Source of the DNA: Pseudomonas migulae
GTDB lineage: Bacteria; Pseudomonadota; Gammaproteobacteria; Pseudomonadales; Pseudomonadaceae
DNA: 64,000 bases
Direction of reading: 5' to 3'
NCBI RefSeq assembly: GCF_024169315.1
Contig: NZ_JALJWR010000001.1
Span: 3,026,501 to 3,090,500 of the forward strand
The notes under the pieces are model-generated. The model did no database searches. It had not been told where the DNA came from and worked only from the letters and a program-made list of their open reading frames with translations. Positions 27,600 through 36,518 of the stretch are shown one piece after another. The first letter of the stretch is position 1. Every line of letters begins with the position of its first letter. The translations under genes and the position numbers were made by a program.

Positions 27600-28374
27600 A
27601 CCAGTAGTTTTCCACCGCTACGTGCCCGGGGCGTCGGCTGAGGCTCAGGTGCATGTCGCGCTGTTTAAGCAGTTTGCGCGTGTCGTCGATCATCTGCGGA
27701 TTGCCGCAGAGCATGACCCGCGAATGCTCGGCCGTCAGAGCCACACCCGCCACCCGCTCAAGTTCGCCATTGTCTATCAGCGTCGTGATCCGCCCGTTCA
27801 AGGCGCCCGGATGCTCCTCGCGCGTGACGGTGGCGATGAATTGAAGCTTGTGTGCGTACTCGGCCAGATAGTCACGTTGCGCCAACCCCGAGATCAGCTC
27901 CTGATAAGCCAGCTCCCTGGCTTCTCGCACGCTGTAGACCAGGATGATTCTTTCGAATTTCTCCCAGACTTCGAAGTCCTGCAGGATCGACAAAAACGGC
28001 GCCACGCCGGTGCCTGTGGATAACAACCAGAGATCACGTCCGTCAACAAAACGGTCAAGCGTCAGGTAACCAAAGGCCTGACGGTCAACCAGCAGGGTAT
28101 CGCCCTCGCCTAGCCGACTCAGCTCACTGGTGAACTCGCCGCCCGGCACCACAATGGAAAGGAACTCGAGGAACTCGTCATAAGGTGAAGAGACCATGGA
28201 ATAGGCACGCCACACCGTGCTGCCATCGGCCTTGGTAACTCCCAGCCGGGCGAACTGCCCAGCACGAAAGCGAAAGCCCGGATCCCGGGTCGTGCGCAGA
28301 GTGAACAGGTTCGGAGTCAGCGGCTGGACGTCGAGCAGGGTCTGGCGGGTGAATTTTTCTGCGCTGGCGGTCAT
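27598..28374 (-). CDS. Ferredoxin/flavodoxin--NADP reductase (FprB-like)
   Basis: A 258-residue flavoprotein moving electrons between NADPH and ferredoxin or flavodoxin. The FAD site is RAYSMVSS (near 52-59), the pyridine nucleotide site STGTGVAPFLSI (near 115-126), and the C-terminus ends in an aromatic residue (ENYW). I chose the ATG at 28374 because GGAG lies six to ten bases upstream; the frame extends 19 codons further without support. The sequence is unlike the main Pseudomonas Fpr and fits the second, FprB-type reductase found next to mscL. Confidence 0.85.
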   Translation of the reverse strand: MTASAEKFTRQTLLDVQPLTPNLFTLRTTRDPGFRFRAGQFARLGVTKADGSTVWRAYSMVSSPYDEFLEFLSIVVPGGEFTSELSRLGEGDTLLVDRQAFGYLTLDRFVDGRDLWLLSTGTGVAPFLSILQDFEVWEKFERIILVYSVREARELAYQELISGLAQRDYLAEYAHKLQFIATVTREEHPGALNGRITTLIDNGELERVAGVALTAEHSRVMLCGNPQMIDDTRKLLKQRDMHLSLSRRPGHVAVENYW

Positions 28375-28629
28375 GGGGCGCTCCATTGAACGGATGACGC
28401 CAGTGTCCCGCAAAACATGCGAATTAAACACTGACGGTTTGTGGTGCCTTTAACACGCATGTTCAAAAACACCTGTCGCTTGAAACATTAACCTTTACGA
28501 ACCATCTGGTTAATTCACGCAACTCACATTAAGGCTTTCATTCAATATTCATCCTATTTACACCTCTATTAATAGAACCAGATATTTAGTTTTTAACGCG
28601 TTAACAAAGCCAAAAAGTCTCACCCTATA

Positions 28630-28647
28630 TGTAGGATTCATCCTACA
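28630..28647. promoter_or_regulatory. Palindrome upstream of ppoR (lux-box-like)
   Basis: TGTAGGAT-TC-ATCCTACA is a perfect eight-base inverted repeat about 80 bases before ppoR. It contains the TGTAGGAT half also seen in the Vibrio lux box. It could be an operator for the neighbouring LuxR-type regulator or a hairpin in its leader; this is inference. The rest of the 340-base gap 28375-28714 is AT-rich with no gene. Confidence 0.5.
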
Positions 28648-28656
28648 CTCGTTAGC

Positions 28657-28683
28657 GTGCTGGATCTCGGATCCAACTAGCAC
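28657..28683. promoter_or_regulatory. Second inverted repeat upstream of ppoR
   Basis: GTGCTGGATC-TCG-GATCC then, after AACT, AGCAC: a nested inverted repeat ending about 30 bases before the coding region. If transcribed it makes a stable hairpin in the 5' leader; as DNA it could be an operator. Confidence 0.45.
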
Positions 28684-28711
28684 CCCAGAGAAGATTGGAT
28701 AATGGAGATTC

Positions 28712-29446
28712 ATGATGGAGCGGTGGAAGGAGTCACAACTTACACAACTGTCGTACACGACCGACATAGAGAACGCGTATCGGATTGCACTGGGTTTTGC
28801 GAAAAACATCGGGTTTAAATTTTTCGCCTTTTCAACTACTTATCAAACGAAAAACAACCAGGTCAATACCATCCGGCGCAACAATTACCCTGTCGACTGG
28901 AACAACGAATATGAACAAAAGAATCTGAGGTCAATAGATCCGGTAGTAGCCCATTGCCATCGCTCCATGTTGCCCATTCTATGGAGCGAAAACCTTTTCT
29001 CCAATGTTCCTTCACTGTGGGAGGACCTTGTGGCGCAAGGTTTGGAGCACGGCTGGTCACAATCGTTTCACGACGAAGAGAGCGGCCTGTGCAGCATTTT
29101 GAGCCTGGCCAGGAGCCATTGTCCGATCACGGCAATGGAGCTGTACGAAAATCTTGGCTTCTCAGTGTTCATGTGCAGTCACCTCCATTCGTTGGTCGCA
29201 CAATCGCTGCCCAAGCGATCGGCGAAACCGGCAACCCCGCATCTGTCGCCCCGGGAAATCGACGTTCTGGAACTGGCGGCAGCCGGCAAGACGGCAGACG
29301 AAAGCGCGAGAATTCTTAATCTGAGTGCACGAACCATCCATTTCCACATTCAAAGTTCGATCGATAAACTCGGGGTCAACAACAAGATTGCGGCCATTAT
29401 CGCCGCCCTCAAGGCCGGCTATCTCAACCGCACCTCGATCCGTTGA
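28712..29446 (+). CDS. ppoR: LuxR-family quorum-sensing solo PpoR
   Basis: A 244-residue (or 243 if the second Met is used; GGAG is seven bases before it) LuxR-type regulator. The N-terminal acyl-homoserine-lactone domain keeps the invariant positions: Trp and Tyr in WNNEY, Asp-Pro in SIDPV, Trp in ILWSE, and a Gly in EHGWS. The C-terminal helix-turn-helix spans LSPREIDVLELAAAGKTADE and LSARTIHFHIQSSIDKLGV. No luxI synthase gene is nearby, so it is a solo. The position between the FprB-like reductase and rlmG matches PpoR (PP_4647) of P. putida, which is why I use the name. Confidence 0.87.
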   Translation: MMERWKESQLTQLSYTTDIENAYRIALGFAKNIGFKFFAFSTTYQTKNNQVNTIRRNNYPVDWNNEYEQKNLRSIDPVVAHCHRSMLPILWSENLFSNVPSLWEDLVAQGLEHGWSQSFHDEESGLCSILSLARSHCPITAMELYENLGFSVFMCSHLHSLVAQSLPKRSAKPATPHLSPREIDVLELAAAGKTADESARILNLSARTIHFHIQSSIDKLGVNNKIAAIIAALKAGYLNRTSIR

Positions 29447-29610
29447 CCGGTTAAAACCTGCGAGTAATCCAAAAGAAAAAAACGTACCATCTGCGACGCC
29501 TCCATAGTGTTGCCGTGTGAACCTTCACGACGCAGTACACTTGGACGGTCTCGCCCGCCACAACGCCCCTGGGCCGCGGGAAACCCGTTGATTACCCAGA
29601 GCCCCGCCCC

Positions 29611-30735
29611 ATGCCTTTGCTCGAAACACCCTTCGCCCGACTCGACCTGATCCGCCAGCCCGAACAGCAGAATGAACCGCTGCAGGCGTTTGATGCCGCC
29701 GACGAATACCTGCTCAATCATCTGGCCGAACAGCAACCGATCGCGAATACCCGTGTGCTGGTGCTCAATGACAGCTTCGGCGCATTGGCCGCCAGCCTGG
29801 CAGGCAAGGTTCAGGTGACCACGAGCGGTGATTCGTTCCTGGCTTTCCAGGGGCTGGAAAAGAATCTGATCCGCAACGGCCAGGCATTTGATGCCGTGGC
29901 GGGCGTACCTGCCAGCGAAGCAGTCAACGGTCCGTTTGACCGGGTACTGATCCGGGTTCCGAAAACCCTGGCCTTGCTGGAGGAGCAACTGATCCGCCTG
30001 CAAACTCAGCTGGCACCCGGCGCCCAAGTGATCGCCGGTGCCATGATCAAGCATCTGCCGCGTGCCGCCGGGGATTTGCTGGAACGCTACATCGGTCCGG
30101 TGCAAGCATCCTTGGCGGTGAAAAAGGCCCGACTGTTGATTGCTACCGCCGAGGCCAAAGCCCCCGCGACGTCGCCCTATCCCACCCGCTATCGACTCGA
30201 CACGCCGCCCATCGAACTGCTCAACCACGCCAACGTGTTTTGCCGGGAAGGCCTGGACATCGGCACGCGGGCATTTCTGCCGCACTTGCCGACGAACCTC
30301 GGCGCGGCGCGGGTCGCCGACCTCGGTTGCGGCAACGGTGTACTGGCGATCGCCAGTGCCCTGCAAAATCCCGAGGCGCACTACACACTGGTGGACGAGT
30401 CTTTCATGGCCGTGCAATCGGCCGCCGAAAACTGGCGCGCAGCGCTGGGTGATCGAGACGTGATGGTGCGTGCCGGTGACGGCTTGGCCGGGCAGGAACC
30501 GCAATCACTGGACGTGGTGCTGTGCAACCCGCCGTTTCATCAGCAGCAAGTGGTGGGTGACTTTCTCGCCTGGCGCATGTTCCAGCAAGCCCGGGAAGCG
30601 CTGGTGGTGGGCGGTGCGCTGTATATCGTCGGCAATCGTCATCTGGGCTATCACAGCAAGCTCGCTCGGTTGTTCCGCGGTGTTGAACAAGTGGCGGCCA
30701 CGCCGAAGTTCGTGATCCTTAAAGCCCGAAAATAA
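29611..30735 (+). CDS. rlmG: 23S rRNA (guanine-N2)-methyltransferase RlmG
   Basis: A 374-residue SAM-dependent enzyme made of two related Rossmann domains, of which the C-terminal one is catalytic. SAM motif I is DLGCGNGVLAI near residue 238 and the target-base motif CNPPFH is near 310. In E. coli RlmG methylates G1835 of 23S rRNA. Length and both domains match. It follows ppoR on the same strand but after a 160-base gap, so it likely has its own promoter. Confidence 0.93.
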   Translation: MPLLETPFARLDLIRQPEQQNEPLQAFDAADEYLLNHLAEQQPIANTRVLVLNDSFGALAASLAGKVQVTTSGDSFLAFQGLEKNLIRNGQAFDAVAGVPASEAVNGPFDRVLIRVPKTLALLEEQLIRLQTQLAPGAQVIAGAMIKHLPRAAGDLLERYIGPVQASLAVKKARLLIATAEAKAPATSPYPTRYRLDTPPIELLNHANVFCREGLDIGTRAFLPHLPTNLGAARVADLGCGNGVLAIASALQNPEAHYTLVDESFMAVQSAAENWRAALGDRDVMVRAGDGLAGQEPQSLDVVLCNPPFHQQQVVGDFLAWRMFQQAREALVVGGALYIVGNRHLGYHSKLARLFRGVEQVAATPKFVILKARK

Positions 30736-30743
30736 TTCCAGGC

Positions 30744-30771
30744 AAAAAAAACCCTCCAGCACAGGAGGGTT
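30744..30771 (-). terminator. Terminator of the cioAB operon
   Basis: AACCCTCC-AGCACA-GGAGGGTT stem. The A-run at 30744-30750 becomes a U-run on the minus strand, so it mainly ends the cio operon; it may also stop rlmG. Confidence 0.85.
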
Positions 30772-30817
30772 GTAAATCCGTGCCGCAAGGCATCGGGATG
30801 GGATCGGGTGCGAAGCA

Positions 30818-30988
30818 TCAATGCGTCGACAGGCCTGCCGCATTCATGAACATACGCATCAGGCTCGCGACGATGAACAGCGCCACCACGCTGCCGGTCC
30901 AGATCATCGCCAGCCAGCCGAGTCGCTGCCACAGCGGTTTTTTCTCTGCTGCTTCGATTTCCTGCAAGGAATGTTTGCCAGCCATCAT
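30818..30988 (-). CDS. DUF2474 small membrane protein of the cio operon
   Basis: A 56-residue protein starting six bases after AGGAG. It has a charged N-terminus, the motif KPLWQRLGWLAMIWTGS, and one membrane helix (about residues 24-44), as in DUF2474 proteins. It is the third gene after cioA and cioB, the place held by CydX-like small subunits in other bd oxidases. It is probably an accessory or stabilising subunit of the oxidase; this is inference from position and size. Confidence 0.88.
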   Translation of the reverse strand: MMAGKHSLQEIEAAEKKPLWQRLGWLAMIWTGSVVALFIVASLMRMFMNAAGLSTH

Positions 30989-31042
30989 CGTAATCTCCTC
31001 TGAAACGGCGCAGGTCTCTGCCCTGCGCCATTGCCGTGTGCG

Positions 31043-32050
31043 CTAGTGGTAGCCGTCTTCGTGGGTGACCTTGCCGCGGAACACGTAGTAGCTCCAGAAG
31101 GTGTACCCCAGGATAAACGGGATGATGAACAGCGTTCCGACCAGCATGAAACCCTGACTCTGTGGCGGTGCGGCGGCGTCCCAGATCGAAATCGAAGGCG
31201 GCACGATGTTCGGCCACAGGCTGATGCCCAGACCGCTGTAGCCGAGGAAGATCAGCACCAGCGTCAGCAGGAACGGCGTGTAGTTCGCATTGCGTGCCAC
31301 GGCGCGAATCAGGCCGTACATGGTCACCAGCACCAGAATCGGCACCGGCAGGAACCAGAACAGATTCGGCAGCGTGAACCAGCGAGCGGCGATCTCGGGA
31401 TGAGCCAGCGGCGTCCAGATGCTGACGATGCCGATCACGGCCAACACCACGAAGGCCAGCGGCCGCGCCAGGTCATGCATCTGTTCCTGCAGCTTGCCTT
31501 CGGTTTTCATGATCAGCCAGGTGCAGCCGAGCAGCGCATAAGCCACCACCAGTGCGACGCCGCAGAACATCGTAAAGGGCGTCAACCAATCCAGTGAACC
31601 ACCGGCGAACTGGCGATTGACCACCGGCAATCCATCAATGAACGCCCCCAGGGCCACGCCCTGAAAGAACGTCGCGGCGACCGAACCACCGATGAACGCT
31701 TTATCCCAGAGGTGACGCTTGTCGTCCTTGGCCTTGAAGCGGAACTCGAACGCCACGCCGCGGAAGATCAGCCCGATCAGCATGAAAATCAGCGGCAGGT
31801 ACAGCGCCGAGAGCACCACTGAATACGCCAGCGGGAAGGCGCCGAACAACGCCGCGCCCCCCAGAACCAGCCAGGTCTCATTGCCATCCCACACCGGTGC
31901 GACGGTGTTCATCATCACGTCACGGTCGGTCTTGCCCGGGATGAACGGAAAGAGAATCCCGATCCCCAGGTCGAAACCGTCCATGACCACGTACATCATG
32001 ATGCCGAAGATGATGATCACGGCCCAGATCAGCGGAAGATCAATACCCAT
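31043..32050 (-). CDS. cioB: Cyanide-insensitive terminal oxidase subunit II CioB
   Basis: A 335-residue inner-membrane subunit of a bd-type quinol oxidase with eight or more helices. The start GIDLPLIWAVIIIFGIMMYV and the loop VWDGNETWLVLGGAALFGAFP are diagnostic of CydB/CioB. AGGAG precedes the ATG. It starts three bases after the cioA stop and is followed by the DUF2474 gene, forming one operon. Confidence 0.95.
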   Translation of the reverse strand: MGIDLPLIWAVIIIFGIMMYVVMDGFDLGIGILFPFIPGKTDRDVMMNTVAPVWDGNETWLVLGGAALFGAFPLAYSVVLSALYLPLIFMLIGLIFRGVAFEFRFKAKDDKRHLWDKAFIGGSVAATFFQGVALGAFIDGLPVVNRQFAGGSLDWLTPFTMFCGVALVVAYALLGCTWLIMKTEGKLQEQMHDLARPLAFVVLAVIGIVSIWTPLAHPEIAARWFTLPNLFWFLPVPILVLVTMYGLIRAVARNANYTPFLLTLVLIFLGYSGLGISLWPNIVPPSISIWDAAAPPQSQGFMLVGTLFIIPFILGYTFWSYYVFRGKVTHEDGYH

Positions 32051-32053
32051 GAT

Positions 32054-33493
32054 TCAAATCTCCTTTTGCAGGCTGGGGTCGTGGTCGGCATCGCCAGGAT
32101 CGTCGGCGGCGGACAGCGGACGGGCCGGCGTGCGTTGCTTGCCTGGACCGCCATCGGGCGTTTCCGCGCCTTCGTCGATCTTCGGCCCCTTGCGCACCAG
32201 ACGCATCATGTACCCCAGGCCAGCCCCGAACAGCGCGAAATAGACCACCACGAACAGGATCAGCGTGATGCTCATCTGCATGAAGCTGTGATTGGACGAA
32301 GCGTCTGCCGTGCGCATCAAACCGTAGACCACCCACGGCTGGCGCCCGATTTCAGTGGTAAACCAACCGGCGAGGATCGCGATCAGGCCGGACGGGCCCA
32401 TCCACAATGCCAGGTACAGGAACGGTCGCGAGGTGTACAACCTGTCGCGTTTGCGCAGCCACAGGCTCCACAAACCAGTGAAGATCATCAGCATGCCCAG
32501 GCCGACCATGATCCGGAACGACCAGAACACGATGGTTGAATTCGGCCGGTCTTCAGGCGGGAATTCCTTGAGCGCCGGCACCTGTTTGTCCAGCGAGTGC
32601 GTGAGGATCAGGCTGCCCAGGTACGGAATTTCCACCGCGAACTTGGTCCGCTCTTCTTTCATGTCCGGCCAACCGAACAGAATCAGCGGAGTCGGTTCGT
32701 CACCGTGGTTTTCCCAGTGACCTTCGATCGCCGCGATTTTCGCCGGTTGGTGCTTCAACGTATTGAGGCCGTGAAAGTCACCGATGACCGCCTGAATCGG
32801 CGCCACGATCAGGGCCATCCACATGGCCATCGAAAGCATGGTGCGGATCGCCGGGTTGTCCTTGCCGCGCAGCAGGTGCCAGGCCGCCGAAGAACCGACG
32901 AAGAACGCCGTCGCCACGAATGCGGCCGTTGCCATGTGCATCAGGCGGTACGGGAACGACGGATTGAAGATCACCGCCAGCCAGTCGGTTGGAATGACCT
33001 GGCCGTTGATGATTTCGTAACCCTGCGGGGTCTGCATCCAGCTGTTGGAGGCTAGAATCCAGAAGGTCGAGATCAGCGTGCCGATGGCGACCATGACCGT
33101 GGCGAAAAAGTGCAGGTTGCGCCCGACCTTGTTCCAGCCGAACAGCATGACCCCAAGGAACCCGGCTTCGAGGAAGAAGGCCGTCAGGACTTCGTACGTC
33201 AGCAACGGCCCGGTCACGGAACCGGCGAAGTCCGAGAATCGGCTCCAGTTGGTGCCGAACTGATAGGCCATGACCAGCCCGGAGACCACCCCCATGCCGA
33301 AGTTGACGGCAAAGATCTTCGACCAGAAGTGGTACAGGTCGCGGTAGGTATCGTTATGGGTTTTCAGCCACAAGCCTTCGAGCACCGCCAGGTAACTCGC
33401 CAGGCCGATGGTGATGGCCGGGAACAGGATGTGGAACGAGATGGTGAACGCGAACTGAATTCGGGCGAGATCAAGCGCCTCCAAACCGAACAT
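32054..33493 (-). CDS. cioA: Cyanide-insensitive terminal oxidase subunit I CioA
   Basis: A 479-residue haem-bearing subunit. I start it at 33493 (MFGLEALDLARIQFAF) with GAGGAAG upstream; the longer frame has no support. Haem ligands fit: His in FHILFP near 20, His in RLMHMATAA near 185, Met in RIMVGLGM near 340-350. GRQPWVVYGLMRT is the conserved block after the quinol loop, which is short as in CioA rather than E. coli CydA. The enzyme reduces oxygen without pumping protons and resists cyanide. An ANR box lies 160 bases upstream. Confidence 0.94.
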   Translation of the reverse strand: MFGLEALDLARIQFAFTISFHILFPAITIGLASYLAVLEGLWLKTHNDTYRDLYHFWSKIFAVNFGMGVVSGLVMAYQFGTNWSRFSDFAGSVTGPLLTYEVLTAFFLEAGFLGVMLFGWNKVGRNLHFFATVMVAIGTLISTFWILASNSWMQTPQGYEIINGQVIPTDWLAVIFNPSFPYRLMHMATAAFVATAFFVGSSAAWHLLRGKDNPAIRTMLSMAMWMALIVAPIQAVIGDFHGLNTLKHQPAKIAAIEGHWENHGDEPTPLILFGWPDMKEERTKFAVEIPYLGSLILTHSLDKQVPALKEFPPEDRPNSTIVFWSFRIMVGLGMLMIFTGLWSLWLRKRDRLYTSRPFLYLALWMGPSGLIAILAGWFTTEIGRQPWVVYGLMRTADASSNHSFMQMSITLILFVVVYFALFGAGLGYMMRLVRKGPKIDEGAETPDGGPGKQRTPARPLSAADDPGDADHDPSLQKEI

Positions 33494-33653
33494 AAGTCTT
33501 CCTCTGTCAGGTAATACCGGCTGAAGGCTTGTGGCCTGCACCCAATGCCCCCACGGATATGGAGTGTGGCGAATTTGAATTCGTTCTTCTTTTTACCAAC
33601 ATCACACGTAGGGAATCTGGCCATCTGGCCGCCGGACCAATTCCAGGAAGGCA

Positions 33654-33667
33654 TTGATCTGGATCAA
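33654..33667. promoter_or_regulatory. Perfect ANR/FNR box upstream of cioAB
   Basis: TTGAT-CTGG-ATCAA is the exact FNR/ANR consensus palindrome. It is the only clear signal in the 493-base gap 33494-33986 besides the repeat at 33768-33873. In P. aeruginosa cioAB is controlled by ANR, so control of this operon by the same oxygen sensor is likely. Confidence 0.85.
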
Positions 33668-33767
33668 GCATGGCTGAAAGAGTAGTCCGGTTTTTGACGA
33701 TGGACGGTGTGGTCTATTGCCGCGTGACAGGTTGCCTCACAGGCCAGGCAATCAGCTGCAACACATT

Positions 33768-33873
33768 CCCTGTGGGAGCGAGACCGGCTTGCCGGCGATG
33801 GCGGAGTGTCAGTCGATACCGTTGCTGCCTGATCCACCGCCATCGCCGGCAAGCCGGTCTCGCTCCCACAGGG
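33768..33873. repeat. REP doublet, variant core
   Basis: Inverted pair with the variant core GGGAGCGAGACCGGCTTGCC; the arms, including CCCTGTGGGAG and its complement, pair over more than 40 bases. It lies between cioA and the divergent MFS gene. Confidence 0.88.
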
Positions 33874-33986
33874 GGAACTCCGCGCTTCGGGATCGGTGTC
33901 TAGCTAACTAAATTTCCCGCCTCTGCAACTTCTGGTTACAGGTTGGTGATAATCTCGGCCTTCCCCTCGCTCAAGACCTGCCTCAG

Positions 33987-35225
33987 ATGCCCAGCCAAGC
34001 GCCCTTGCTGTTACGTCATCATCGCCCTTTCATCGCGTTCTGGCTGGCTCGAGTGTTTACCGCCAGCGGCTTTCAGATGCTCACGGTTGCCATCGGCTGG
34101 AACCTCTATCAACTGACCGGCAACGTGCTGGACCTGGGCCTGGTCGGCCTGGTGGAGTTTGCCCCGCGAGTGCTGTTCATGTTGCACACCGGGCATGTCG
34201 CCGATCGCTATGACCGGCGTAAAGTCGCGGCCATCTGTCAGTCACTGCAGGCATTGATTGCTCTGACGCTGGCGATTGGCGGCGCGACCGGCCACGTCAC
34301 CCGAGAAATGATCTTCATCCTGGCGTTTCTGCTCGGCGCCGCTCGCTCTTTCGAAATGCCGACCACCCAGGCGCTGCTGCCCAGCATCGTTCCCTCTGCG
34401 CTGTTCCCCCGCGCCGTCGCCGCCGCCCAGTCGGCGCAACAATCGGCAACCATCGTCGCACCGGCCCTTGGTGGTTTGCTGTACGCCTTCGGCAGCGTCT
34501 GGGTCTACGGACCGACCGTGATCCTGTATGTGATCGCCTGCGGATTGATGCTCAACCTGCCCGCCCGGCAGACGCCGCTGAACAAAGGCAAGGCGACCCT
34601 GGATTCGCTGCTGGCCGGTATCCGATTCATTCGCAGCCGTCCGGACATTCTCGGCGCGATTTCCCTCGATCTGTTTGCAGTGCTGTTAGGTGGCGCGACG
34701 GCGTTGCTGCCGGTATTCGCCAAGGACATTCTGCTGACCGGGCCGTGGGGGCTGGGCCTGCTGCGCTCCGCTCCAGCCGTCGGTGCGTTACTGATGTCAC
34801 TCTGGCTGGCGCGTTTCTCGGTGGATCGCAAGGTCGGTCGGGTGATGTTTACCGCTGTCGGGGTGTTCGGCGTCGCGACCATCGCGTTTGGTCTTTCGAC
34901 CTCGTTCTGGTTCTCACTGGCCGTGCTGGTGGTGTTGGGCGCCGCCGACATGATCAGCATGGTGATCCGCGCGTCCTTCGTGCAACTGGAAACACCGGAT
35001 GAAATGCGCGGCCGGGTCAGCGCCGTAAACGGTCTGTTCATCGGCGCCTCGAACCAGTTGGGTGAATTCGAATCCGGCCTCACCGCCCACTGGTTTGGCA
35101 CCGTGCCAGCGGTGGTCATGGGCGGCATCGGCACGCTGGTGGTGACCGGAGTGTGGATCAAGCTGTTCCCGACGTTGGCCAACCGTGATCGCATGCATGT
35201 GCCGGTGGAAGAAGCCAGGGTGTGA
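33987..35225 (+). CDS. MFS exporter (EntS-like, MFS_3 type)
   Basis: A 412-residue carrier with about twelve membrane helices. The A-loop GHVADRYDRRKVAAICQ near residues 71-87 and the second-half block ETPDEMRGRVSAVNGLFIGASN are typical of the EntS/MFS_3 group, which exports siderophores or drugs. Substrate is unknown and there is no siderophore gene nearby. The start has only a weak ribosome-binding site. Confidence 0.82.
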   Translation: MPSQAPLLLRHHRPFIAFWLARVFTASGFQMLTVAIGWNLYQLTGNVLDLGLVGLVEFAPRVLFMLHTGHVADRYDRRKVAAICQSLQALIALTLAIGGATGHVTREMIFILAFLLGAARSFEMPTTQALLPSIVPSALFPRAVAAAQSAQQSATIVAPALGGLLYAFGSVWVYGPTVILYVIACGLMLNLPARQTPLNKGKATLDSLLAGIRFIRSRPDILGAISLDLFAVLLGGATALLPVFAKDILLTGPWGLGLLRSAPAVGALLMSLWLARFSVDRKVGRVMFTAVGVFGVATIAFGLSTSFWFSLAVLVVLGAADMISMVIRASFVQLETPDEMRGRVSAVNGLFIGASNQLGEFESGLTAHWFGTVPAVVMGGIGTLVVTGVWIKLFPTLANRDRMHVPVEEARV

Positions 35226-35231
35226 CACCGT

Positions 35232-35783
35232 TTAAACCATCAACTCCCCCGCCACCGTCACCCGGGTTGGCTTGCCGCAAAGTTGTTCCACCAGCGTCAG
35301 GGCAAACTCCAGAGCGCCTCCCGAACCTTGAGCGGTAATGCAGTTGCCATCGACCACCACCGGTTGATCGACGAAGTTGCAGCCTGACAGCTGATGACTC
35401 GCCGAAGGCAGGCAGGTCATTCGCCGCTGACGCAGGACGCCAAAGGCTTGCAGTGCCACGGCCGGGGCTTCGGCGATGGCGGCGAACAGGCGACCTGCCG
35501 CCACCTGATCCTTGATCAATTGCTGCAAGGGCTGATGGGCCGCCAGATGCTGCGCACCGACTGCGCCGCCAGGCAGTGCGATCAAATCAAACGGCTGGGC
35601 CAGCAAATCCACCAGCATCGCATCGGCCGTCACGCGGGTGCCGCGGGCACAGGTGAGCATGCGCCGCCCCTCGATGCTCGCCACCACCACTTCGACCTTG
35701 GCGCGGCGCAGCACATCGATCAGCGTCACGGTTTGCAGGTCATCGATGCCCTCGGCGAGGGTAATCAGAGCTCTAAAGGTCAT
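35232..35783 (-). CDS. DJ-1/PfpI-fold protein lacking the catalytic triad
   Basis: A 183-residue protein that aligns along its full length with DJ-1/YajL. The fold blocks are clear (LIALPGGAVGAQHL, ITAQGSGGALEFALTLVEQL). The nucleophile elbow reads AAIAEAPAV where DJ-1 has AAICA-P, so Cys106 is Ala. The acidic partner Glu18 is Gln (DDLQTVT), and His126 is Leu. It therefore should not act as a glyoxalase or deglycase by the known mechanism. It may be a binding or regulatory paralogue. Convergent with the MFS exporter, six bases away. Confidence 0.82.
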   Translation of the reverse strand: MTFRALITLAEGIDDLQTVTLIDVLRRAKVEVVVASIEGRRMLTCARGTRVTADAMLVDLLAQPFDLIALPGGAVGAQHLAAHQPLQQLIKDQVAAGRLFAAIAEAPAVALQAFGVLRQRRMTCLPSASHQLSGCNFVDQPVVVDGNCITAQGSGGALEFALTLVEQLCGKPTRVTVAGELMV

Positions 35784-35849
35784 GGGCGCGGTCCACAGGA
35801 TGATCCTTAAAGCGTAGTCAGCTTTCCTGACCCTTGTTCGAGCCGGCCG

Positions 35850-36296
35850 TTACTTGATGTAAAGCTGGGTCGACATCGTGTTGCCCGGCGCGTTGATGGA
35901 CGTGTTGCTGAAGGTGAAGGTGCCTTCCTGCTTGCCGGCCAGATCGAAGACATACAGGTAGCCGACCGTTTTTCTGCCGACGGTGCACTCGGTCAGGTTG
36001 CCGTTATCGAACGCACAGACAGGGGTCCGGGTGCCGTCCACATCAAATCCGTCCAGCCCGACTTGCGCCTTGCGGCCGTAACCGACTTCCAGCACGTAGA
36101 TCTTGATGTTCGGCCCGCTGTGATCGCAGCGGGTTTTCTCCTGCCCCTCGCCAATGTCTTCAAAACCACAGACCGGCGACTCGACCTTGAGCACCTTGAC
36201 CTGGGTCAACGGCGCCGCCGAGGCCGCCGAAGCGCTTTGCGCCCCCAGCAACAAGGCAATCAATGTTCCAAATACGGTAACCAGACGCTTTTTCAT
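35850..36296 (-). CDS. Secreted protein, probably DUF4879 family
   Basis: A 148-residue protein with a signal peptide (MKKRLVTVFGTLIALLLGAQ, then SASA-A). The mature part begins with a beta-rich segment PLTQVKVLKVESPVCGFEDI and has four Cys, probably two disulfides (VCGFE, TRCDH, PVCAF, TECTV). This pattern reminds me of DUF4879 (YolA-like) secreted proteins. The start is placed at 36296 because it gives the signal peptide; the longer frame adds 21 codons without it. Function unknown. Confidence 0.6.
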   Translation of the reverse strand: MKKRLVTVFGTLIALLLGAQSASAASAAPLTQVKVLKVESPVCGFEDIGEGQEKTRCDHSGPNIKIYVLEVGYGRKAQVGLDGFDVDGTRTPVCAFDNGNLTECTVGRKTVGYLYVFDLAGKQEGTFTFSNTSINAPGNTMSTQLYIK

Positions 36297-36518
36297 GAAA
36301 TCCCCATGTCCCCCAAAACCAGCGCGCAGTATGGCGCACTTGGCTTTAACGCAAAACATCGACGACGATCACCACCATAAGCAGCCACAGCCCCACGCGG
36401 CTGGTATGATGCGCGGCTTTTTCCGACCCACAGAAAATTACCAGGCGCCTGCAGCGGTCTGTGCTTTGCTGTTGAGGTCGATACATTCACGGCGCCGGGC
36501 GCGCCACGGGGAGCAGAC

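Noticed and set aside
33654-33667. Considered as an operator for the MFS gene at 33987 rather than cioAB
   Set aside because: It is 320 bases from that start with a REP pair between, while cioAB is a known ANR target; control of the MFS gene cannot be fully excluded.
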